A stretch of 24,695 nucleotides of DNA, from contig CATYJU010000029.1 in NCBI GenBank assembly GCA_958407995.1, positions 1 to 24,695 on the forward strand, in the 5' to 3' direction. Positions 1 to 5,492 of this stretch are shown here, in pieces. The notes under the pieces are model-generated. The model worked only from the letters and a program-made list of their open reading frames with translations. It was not told the origin of the DNA and made no database searches. This DNA is from an uncultured Collinsella sp. (lineage in GTDB: Bacteria > Actinomycetota > Coriobacteriia > Coriobacteriales > Coriobacteriaceae). The stretch's first letter is position 1; every line of letters starts with the position of its first letter. The position numbers were made by a program, and so were the translations under genes.

Positions 1-674
1 CCGGTGCCGTGCGTGTTGTCGGTCTCGATGCGCTTGTGGCGGAACCACGTGGTGAGTGGATCTCCCGGATGGTTGCCCTCGTCATCGAGTGGCGCGGGTT
101 CGGCCAGTACATCGTTGGCCTCGTTGACAAGATGCCCACCCTTAACGAGGGATGCACAACCAAAGCGGCGGGTGAGGAGCATGGCAGCATTTTGCTGCGT
201 GCGCTCGGAGTCGACCTCATAGTCGAGCAGTGCCATGGCCTCGGGAATATTGGGCGTGATAACCGTCGCTAGCGGGAACAGGCGGCGGGTGAGCGCCTCG
301 GCGGCATCTTCGGCAATCAGCCGCGCGCCCGAGGTGGCGACCATGACGGGGTCGACGACCACGTTCGTTGCGTTCCAGGCGCTCAAGCGGTCGGCGATGA
401 CTTCGATAATCTCGACAGAAGAAACCATGCCGATCTTGACGGCGCTGGGGCGGATATCGTCAAAAACGGCGTCAATTTGCGCGGCTACGATATCTGGCGA
501 GATATCCTGCACGGCGGTAACGCCCAGGGTGTTTTGCGCTGTGATGGCGGTGATGGCCGTCTCGGCATACAGGCGGTGCGCCGTGATGGTCTTGATGTCG
601 GCCTGAATGCCGGCGCCACCGCTGGAATCGGATCCCGCGATGGACAGGACGGCAGGTACCTTACTACGATCCAT
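1..674 (-). CDS. thiD: Hydroxymethylpyrimidine / phosphomethylpyrimidine kinase ThiD (3' end outside window)
   Basis: ThiD phosphorylates HMP and HMP-P to HMP-PP, the pyrimidine half of thiamine, in the cytoplasm. I translated the minus strand directly: the visible 224 residues begin MDRSKVPAVLSIAGSDSSGG, with the ribokinase-family HMP-binding segment AGSDSSGGAGIQAD near residues 13-26, then VVVDPVMVATSG in the middle and VKGGH further on. They run off the window at the conserved HGTG that precedes the catalytic region, so about 40 C-terminal residues are missing compared with the usual ~265. The ATG at 674 follows AAGGGAG at a normal distance. It lies downstream of thiC on the same strand (182-nt gap), in line with ThiC making the HMP-P that ThiD uses. 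Its own promoter is visible in the gap. Confidence 0.93.
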   Translation of the reverse strand, partial: MDRSKVPAVLSIAGSDSSGGAGIQADIKTITAHRLYAETAITAITAQNTLGVTAVQDISPDIVAAQIDAVFDDIRPSAVKIGMVSSVEIIEVIADRLSAWNATNVVVDPVMVATSGARLIAEDAAEALTRRLFPLATVITPNIPEAMALLDYEVDSERTQQNAAMLLTRRFGCASLVKGGHLVNEANDVLAEPAPLDDEGNHPGDPLTTWFRHKRIETDNTHGT

Positions 675-731
675 GTTCGCTCCCTTGTTCGGTCGGAATC
701 AAATGGGTCTTTAAGCCAGCATTATAAAGAT

Positions 732-761
732 GCCCGGGCCGACTCTATGCCGAACCCGGGC
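732..761 (-). promoter_or_regulatory. Hairpin in the thiD leader
   Basis: Arms GCCCGGG (732-738) and CCCGGGC (755-761) pair perfectly around a 16-nt loop. On the minus strand the stem is followed by AUCUUUAUAAUG, which is U-rich but not a clean run, so it could be a weak terminator of thiC read-through or an attenuator for thiD. The same stretch holds a consensus TATAAT (721-726), which could instead be a second -10; no good -35 accompanies it. Confidence 0.35.
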
Positions 762-782
762 GGGCGATGCAATCTCTACGCA

Positions 783-811
783 AGTGTAAGTAAATGTTCA
801 CAAGTCAACAA
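783..811 (-). promoter_or_regulatory. Promoter for thiD
   Basis: On the minus strand a -35 TTGTTG (806-811) and a -10 TACACT (783-788) are separated by 17 nt. The same -10 hexamer occurs upstream of the RNase P RNA. It lies after the thiC stop, so thiD can be transcribed independently of the thiC riboswitch, with a leader of about 100 nt. Confidence 0.5.
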
Positions 812-856
812 TTGACAGGCACCAGCTCGCCGCCAGAAGCGGCCGCGGCGACAGGG

Positions 857-2191
857 TTAGTCCTCCATGCCGAGGTCGATCGTGGTGCCCTCGAAGATCT
901 TGTTGACGGTGCGGACGGCGCACATCTTGCCACACATGGTGCAAGTGCCCTCGGTGGCGGCGGGGGACTCCTCGTAGCGCTTCTTGCCCGTAACCGGGTC
1001 GAGCGCGCACTTCCACATGGCGTCCCAGTCGAGCTTGCGGCGTGCCTGGCCCATCTTGTCGTCCATGTCGCGGGCGTGGGGCACCTTTTTGGCGATGTCG
1101 GCGGCGTGTGCGGCAATCTTGGTGGCCATGAGGCCGTCGAGCACGTCCTGGGCGTTGGGCAGGCACAAGTGCTCGGCCGGCGTCACGTAGCACAGGAAGT
1201 CGGCGCCGGAGCTGGCGGAGATAGCGCCGCCGATGGCAGCGGTGATGTGGTCGTAGCCCACGCCGATATCGGTCACCAGCGGCCCGAGCACATAGAACGG
1301 GGCGTTGTGGCACAGGCGCTTCTGCAGTTTCATGTTGGCGGCGATCTCGTCGAGCGCCATGTGGCCCGGACCCTCGACCATAACCTGGACGCCGGCGGCC
1401 CATGCGCGCTTGCACAGCTTGCCCAGCTCGATCATCTCGGCGGTCTCGGTGGCGTCGTTGGAGTCGTAGAGGCAGCCCGGGCGACAGGAGTCGCCGAGCG
1501 AAATCGTCACGTCGTACTCGTGGCAGATTTCGAGCAGCTCGTCGTAGAACTCATAGAACGGGTTCTCGTTACCGGTGACCTCCATCCAGCCAAACAGCAG
1601 CGAGCCGCCGCGGCTCACGATGTTCATGAGGCGGCCGGTCTCCTTAAAGGTCTTTGTGACCGACTTGTTGATGCCGCAGTGGATGGTCATAAAGTCCACG
1701 CCGTCCTCGGCGTGCGCGCGCACGACCTCGAACAGGTCGTCCTTGGTAAGCTTGACCAGCGGCTTTTCCATGTAGCCGATGGCGTCGTACATGGGGACGG
1801 TACCTACCATGAGCGGCGTCTCGTCGATGAGCTGCTGGCGGAACTGGCGCGTCTTGCCCGAGTTGGAGAGGTCCATGATGGCGTCGGCGCCAAAGTCCTC
1901 GGCGATCTTGACCTTCTTCCATTCCTCGGCGGCATCGGCCTTGTCGCCCGAGATGCCCAAGTTCACGTTGACCTTGGTGGACAGGCCCTCACCGACGCCA
2001 AAGGCGCGCATGCCTTTTTTGATGTGCACGATGTTGGCAGGTATGGCGATGCGGCCGTCGGCCACGCGCTCGCGGATGTACTCGGGGTCGCGATGCTCGC
2101 GCTCGGCGACCTCCTTCATCTGCGGTGTGATCTGCCCGGCGCGGGCGAAGTCGATTTGCGTGACGAGCTTGGGCTCGGTCTGTGTGCTCAT
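857..2191 (-). CDS. thiC: Phosphomethylpyrimidine synthase ThiC (radical SAM)
   Basis: ThiC rearranges aminoimidazole ribotide into HMP-P using SAM and a [4Fe-4S] cluster. The 444-residue product is the short form of the family (about 430 residues), lacking the long N-terminal extension of the proteobacterial and plant enzymes. Family segments visible include FGVGEGLSTKVNVNLG, DAIMDLSNSG, DFMTIHCGI, SRGGSLLF, SLGDSCRPGC, VEGPGHM and DIGVGYDHI. The C-terminal cluster motif reads CTMCGKMC, a CX2CX3C spacing. I chose the start at 2191 (MSTQTEP) because AAGGGAG lies 8 nt upstream. An in-frame ATG eight codons earlier (2215) lies inside the riboswitch core and has no ribosome-binding site. Expression should fall when TPP is abundant. 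Confidence 0.96.
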   Translation of the reverse strand: MSTQTEPKLVTQIDFARAGQITPQMKEVAEREHRDPEYIRERVADGRIAIPANIVHIKKGMRAFGVGEGLSTKVNVNLGISGDKADAAEEWKKVKIAEDFGADAIMDLSNSGKTRQFRQQLIDETPLMVGTVPMYDAIGYMEKPLVKLTKDDLFEVVRAHAEDGVDFMTIHCGINKSVTKTFKETGRLMNIVSRGGSLLFGWMEVTGNENPFYEFYDELLEICHEYDVTISLGDSCRPGCLYDSNDATETAEMIELGKLCKRAWAAGVQVMVEGPGHMALDEIAANMKLQKRLCHNAPFYVLGPLVTDIGVGYDHITAAIGGAISASSGADFLCYVTPAEHLCLPNAQDVLDGLMATKIAAHAADIAKKVPHARDMDDKMGQARRKLDWDAMWKCALDPVTGKKRYEESPAATEGTCTMCGKMCAVRTVNKIFEGTTIDLGMED

Positions 2192-2197
2192 TGGCAC

Positions 2198-2292
2198 GGC
2201 TCCCTTCGTTGGCATTACCCATATCAGGTTTGCGGGTCAGGGCGGGCGCGCCCAATCTCAGCCTGCCGTCTTGTCCTGCAAGCCCCCCGTTT
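2198..2292 (-). promoter_or_regulatory. TPP riboswitch (THI element) controlling thiC translation
   Basis: Read on the minus strand the segment holds the hallmark TPP-aptamer blocks in order: a G-rich 5' arm, GGCUGAGAU, then GACCCGC, ACCUGAU, GGGUAAUGCC and AACGAAGGGA. P1 can form between GGCU (complement of 2281-2284) and AGCC (complement of 2198-2201). The Shine-Dalgarno AAGGGAG (complement of 2200-2206) is the 3' end of the aptamer itself and lies only 8 nt before the ATG. No terminator stem fits between aptamer and gene, so control is most likely by hiding the ribosome-binding site. Confidence 0.93.
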
Positions 2293-2306
2293 ATGTAATG
2301 GGCTCA

Positions 2307-2312
2307 AGTATA
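2307..2312 (-). promoter_or_regulatory. Candidate -10 box for the thiC riboswitch transcript
   Basis: TATACT on the minus strand sits about 15-20 nt before the aptamer, so transcription would start just ahead of it. I see no convincing -35 at 16-18 nt spacing. Confidence 0.35.
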
Positions 2313-2362
2313 GCTCGAATGGGTACGATTGGCCTAACGAGCGTGCCTGTGAGGAGGCGAAC

Positions 2363-2884
2363 ATGGAAGACAAGCATCTATATCGAGAGACGCAATGGGA
2401 TGTATCGGCCGAGGAAAGCCGTGCGCACCATGGCCTTGTCGCGATCGGTTTTGCGGTGCTTGCCGTGCTGGTGATTGCCTTTTGTATCTGGACGTTTGGT
2501 GGTCGCGGCGGCGCTGCATGGGAGTTCGAGGCTGATGATAGCCTACCGATTATGACGGTGAGGAGTACTGGCGGTAATGCCAATACGCTCGCCGTTCCGG
2601 GCGATTATTGGTACCCGTGCGATGAGTTTGTGCAGTTGCAGCTGAGTGGTGGGTCTATTCCTGGTGAGGAAATCGAACGCGTGACGTATGATGCGACGTT
2701 CAAAACGTTGACGGTGAAGCTCAAAGATCAAGGGGATGTGCCCACGACGATGGATATCGCGCTGACGGAATGGCGCCTGGAGCCCCCGTCGGGTGTTGCG
2801 GTGTCCGAGGTCGAGCACGTCAAGATTGTCTATCAGGACGGTTCGACAAACGGGATTGCAAAGGCCGACGGTCTAGCAGAATAG
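2363..2884 (+). CDS. Small single-pass membrane protein of unknown function
   Basis: The 173-residue product is not one I recognise. Residues 1-23 are polar and charged. Residues about 24-45 form one strongly hydrophobic helix (GLVAIGFAVLAVLVIAFCIW), and the remaining ~125 residues are a soluble domain rich in Thr, Val and acidic residues. There is no lipobox and the helix is not followed by a clear signal peptidase site, so it looks like a membrane-anchored protein. The ATG follows GAGGAGG at 2351-2357 with 5 nt spacing; a longer in-frame reading upstream is the complement of thiC and is not real. The gene is divergent from thiC and ends in front of a palindromic repeat that may stop its transcript. 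Its third-position GC looks lower than in thiC. No functional link to thiamine is visible. Confidence 0.8.
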   Translation: MEDKHLYRETQWDVSAEESRAHHGLVAIGFAVLAVLVIAFCIWTFGGRGGAAWEFEADDSLPIMTVRSTGGNANTLAVPGDYWYPCDEFVQLQLSGGSIPGEEIERVTYDATFKTLTVKLKDQGDVPTTMDIALTEWRLEPPSGVAVSEVEHVKIVYQDGSTNGIAKADGLAE

Positions 2885-2913
2885 GTGTCGAGCCTAGCAG
2901 CCAATTCATAAAA

Positions 2914-2976
2914 GTTGCGGTGGAATAGTTCCTGATTGTGCGAAAAAGGCTCAAATAGGAATTATTCCACCGCAAG
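2914..2976. repeat. Palindromic intergenic repeat, copy 1
   Basis: A 19-nt left arm at 2915-2933 (TTGCGGTGGAATAGTTCCT) pairs with 2957-2975, with one G-U pair and a 23-nt loop. It sits between the convergent 3' ends of the membrane-protein gene and yaaA. Read on the minus strand the stem is followed by CUUUUAUG, so it may act as the yaaA terminator. Related copies lie at 3850, 16104 and 24674. Confidence 0.9.
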
Positions 2977-3018
2977 TTATATAGAGAAGGCTGAGCGGGT
3001 CAGTGTTGGGTGCCGGCT

Positions 3019-3828
3019 CTAGAGCATCTGTTCGTTGATGAACATGAGGGTGCCTAGGTATGAGAGCTCGGGGACGTGGCGATAGCCGATGTTGAATGCG
3101 GTAAGTTCGCTTGCATCCTCGAGCTTGTTTTCTGCCATCCACCGCACCATGGAGCCGCGCGCCTTTTTGCTGGCGGTCGACCGTTGGATGGGCTTCCCGT
3201 TGCGGATACCCTCGCCAAAGAGGCACGTGACGGCTGTGGCGTCGCCCGCGAGGTGGGGCAGAACGGCTTTGGCATACTCTACGCTGGCGAGGTTGACGAT
3301 CGTGGTGTTTGAACCTGCCGGGGCGATAGCCCGCGCGAGCTTATCGCTCCAAAATGCGTAGAGGTCTCGGGCACCGTCGACGACAAGCTTCGCGCCCATC
3401 TCCAGCCGATACGGTTCGACGGCATGAAAGGGACGAACGCACCCGTAGAGGCCGGAGAGGATCCACAGATGGTCTTGCAGCCATGCGAGCTGCGCGGAAT
3501 CCATCACCTCGGGTGCCATGCTCTGGTATTGAATGCCGTGATAGGACATGGCGGCAGGGGAGAGGTGACGGGCGAGTGCGGGATTGTCGAGATCGCCGCT
3601 TTTCAGGATGGGCCCGAACTCATGCAGGGTGTTGAGGCAAGGTCCCAGCAGTTTGTCACTCACGTTCCACAGCGCCTGCAGGCCGCCGCTGCCTTCATTC
3701 CGCTCGATATCTAGCAGTGCGCGGTGGAGGCGAGCCGTCTCGCGCACAAAGGGTGGGATGCCCAGGACTTCAAAAGCATCTTGGGCCGCGCGCATCTGCT
3801 TGGCGGGCGAAATGATGACCTGCAGCAT
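3019..3828 (-). CDS. yaaA: YaaA family peroxide stress resistance protein (DUF328)
   Basis: The 269-residue product matches the YaaA family in length (E. coli about 258). It starts MLQVIISPAKQM, and family blocks include YHGIQYQSM, LSGLYGCVRPFHAVEPYRLEMG, YAFWSDKL, IVNLAS and FNIGY near the end. In E. coli YaaA is cytoplasmic, binds DNA and limits free iron during hydrogen peroxide stress; activity here is inferred from family only. AGGAGAG lies 6 nt before the ATG at 3828; the reading frame continues upstream but only over a repeat and the neighbouring gene. Copies of the GTTGCGGTG palindrome stand on both sides, so the gene is insulated from its neighbours. Confidence 0.93.
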   Translation of the reverse strand: MLQVIISPAKQMRAAQDAFEVLGIPPFVRETARLHRALLDIERNEGSGGLQALWNVSDKLLGPCLNTLHEFGPILKSGDLDNPALARHLSPAAMSYHGIQYQSMAPEVMDSAQLAWLQDHLWILSGLYGCVRPFHAVEPYRLEMGAKLVVDGARDLYAFWSDKLARAIAPAGSNTTIVNLASVEYAKAVLPHLAGDATAVTCLFGEGIRNGKPIQRSTASKKARGSMVRWMAENKLEDASELTAFNIGYRHVPELSYLGTLMFINEQML

Positions 3829-3849
3829 GGGCTCTCCTCTGCCAAAAAA

Positions 3850-3914
3850 GTTGCGGTGGAATACGGTCTGTTTTGGCTGTTTATGGGCCAGTTTAGTCCG
3901 TATTTCACCGCAAC
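3850..3914. repeat. Palindromic intergenic repeat, copy 2 (probable terminator of the M18 gene)
   Basis: Arms 3850-3866 and 3898-3914 pair over 17 nt (GTTGCGGTGGAATACGG) with one G-U pair, and a small inner stem TGGC/GCCA lies in the loop. On the minus strand the stem ends in CAAC followed by six T residues, a good intrinsic terminator for the aminopeptidase transcript just before the yaaA ribosome-binding site. Confidence 0.9.
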
Positions 3915-3928
3915 TGATGAAGGGTTGG

Positions 3929-5326
3929 TTAGGCTCGCTCGATGAAGGCCTTGTAACCGCGATATGCCTCGTAGATGTCGGCCTTGTTGGCGACCTCCCA
4001 CAGGGCGTGCATGGACAGGACGGCAACGCCGGAGTCGATGACGTTCATGCCGTACTTGGCCATGATGTAGGCGATGGTGCCGCCGCCACCAGCGTTGACG
4101 CGGCCGAGCTCGCAGGTCTGGAAGTCCACGCCGGCCTCGTCCATGATGTCGCGGACGAGGGCCACATACTCGGCGTCGGCGTCGTTAGAGCCGCCCTTGC
4201 CGCGGCTGCCCGTGTACTTGTTAAAGCACAGGCCGCGACCCATGAAGGCGGCGTTCTTGGTCTCGAACTTGCCGGCATAGCCCGGGTCGAAGCCGGCGGA
4301 CACGTCGGAGGAGAGCATACGGCTGCGGGCGAGCGCGCGGCGCAGAGCCAGCGGGCTGTCCTCGCCGGCGAGCATCATGATCTCGGCGACGGTGTTCTCG
4401 AAGAAGCGACTCGTCATGCCGGTGGCACCCACGGAACCGATCTCCTCCTTGTCGACGATGAGCGTGATGCTCGTGCGCTCCACGTTGGTGACGTTGATCT
4501 GGGCGAGCATGGAGGGGTAGGCACAGACGCGGTCGTCATGGCCATAGCCCAGAATCATGGAGCGGTCGAGGCCCATGTCGCGGGCGGGGCCGGCGGGCAC
4601 GACCTCGATCTCGGCGGAGAGGAAGTCCTCCTCCTCGACGTCGTACTGCTCCTTGAGGATATCCAGGAACATCTGCTTGACGGGCTCCTTGGGGGCGTCC
4701 TTGTCGTCCTCATCGAACTTGACGGGACGGCCGCCCACGATCACGTCGAGGATCTCGGCGTCGACGGCGTCTTTGGCAGGCTTAGACATCTGCTCGCTCG
4801 AGAGATGGATCAGCAGGTCGGAGATGGTAAAGACAGGATCGTCCGCCTTGTCGCCGATATTGATGTCGACGGTGGTACCGTCCTTTTTGCAGATGACGCC
4901 CACGAGTGCGAGCGGGGAGGCTACCCAGTGGTAGCTCTTGACGCCGCCGTAGTAGTGCGTGTCGAGATAAGCCATGTCGCCGGCCTCGAAGGCGGGGTTC
5001 TGCTTAAGGTCCAGGCGCGGCGAGTCCACGTGCGCGCCCAGGATGTTAAAGCCCTGCTCGAGCGGGGCGGTGCCCAGATTGACGAGCATAAGGTCCTTGC
5101 CGTGGTTAGCGGCATACACCTTGTCGCCTGCCTTAAGCTCGCGGCCTGCGGCGATTACGGTCTCCAGGTCGACGTATCCCGCCTCCTCGGCCATCTTGAT
5201 GCCGGCCTTGACGCACAGGCGCTCGGTCTTGTTCTCACTCAAAAACTGCTTATAGCCGCGGCAAAGCTCCTCGAGCTCCTCGATTTGCTGCGGCGTGTAC
5301 TTTTTCCATGCGCAGGGACGCTCCAT
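3929..5326 (-). CDS. M18 family aminopeptidase
   Basis: This 465-residue cytoplasmic zinc aminopeptidase of family M18 removes N-terminal residues from peptides. The first metal ligands are in AHVDSPRLDLK (His99, Asp101). The catalytic and metal-binding glutamates are in DKEEIGSVGATG, followed by the cluster SAGFDPGYAGKFE and the C-terminal SMHALWE containing the last metal-binding His. The layout resembles the longer bacterial 'aminopeptidase 1' subgroup rather than aspartyl aminopeptidase proper, so I leave the symbol empty. The start at 5326 has AAAGGAG at 8 nt; the open frame upstream is the complement of polA. It is divergent from polA across 166 bp that contain a perfect 10-bp inverted repeat. 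Confidence 0.93.
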   Translation of the reverse strand: MERPCAWKKYTPQQIEELEELCRGYKQFLSENKTERLCVKAGIKMAEEAGYVDLETVIAAGRELKAGDKVYAANHGKDLMLVNLGTAPLEQGFNILGAHVDSPRLDLKQNPAFEAGDMAYLDTHYYGGVKSYHWVASPLALVGVICKKDGTTVDINIGDKADDPVFTISDLLIHLSSEQMSKPAKDAVDAEILDVIVGGRPVKFDEDDKDAPKEPVKQMFLDILKEQYDVEEEDFLSAEIEVVPAGPARDMGLDRSMILGYGHDDRVCAYPSMLAQINVTNVERTSITLIVDKEEIGSVGATGMTSRFFENTVAEIMMLAGEDSPLALRRALARSRMLSSDVSAGFDPGYAGKFETKNAAFMGRGLCFNKYTGSRGKGGSNDADAEYVALVRDIMDEAGVDFQTCELGRVNAGGGGTIAYIMAKYGMNVIDSGVAVLSMHALWEVANKADIYEAYRGYKAFIERA

Positions 5327-5365
5327 GACGCAGGCTCCTTTCGGATCGATCGTGCTGGTTGATGT

Positions 5366-5400
5366 ACCGTGAGCCATCGTATCACGCGCGGGCTCACGGT
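5366..5400. promoter_or_regulatory. Perfect inverted repeat in the aminopeptidase/polA divergent promoter region
   Basis: ACCGTGAGCC (5366-5375) is exactly complementary to GGCTCACGGT (5391-5400) with a 15-nt centre. A minus-strand -10-like TACGAT lies in that centre, so the repeat could be an operator over the aminopeptidase promoter. It could also form a 5'-UTR hairpin. It does not end in a T-run, which argues against a terminator. Confidence 0.6.
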
Positions 5401-5492
5401 GGCGGGGGAGCTTGATGTGAGGTGGCCGCGGGGCGGGGAGCGTGTAAACTGGAGTGAGCAAACCGTGCCCAGCCCAAAGCGAGGTATTCAAT

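Noticed and set aside
721..726. Consensus TATAAT as the main thiD promoter
   Set aside because: No -35 at 15-19 nt, and a hairpin occupies the expected place; the TTGTTG/TACACT pair at 783-811 is better.
794..2362. Long plus-strand reading frame joined to the small membrane protein
   Set aside because: It is the complement of thiC and its riboswitch; the real gene starts at the ATG at 2363 with its own ribosome-binding site.
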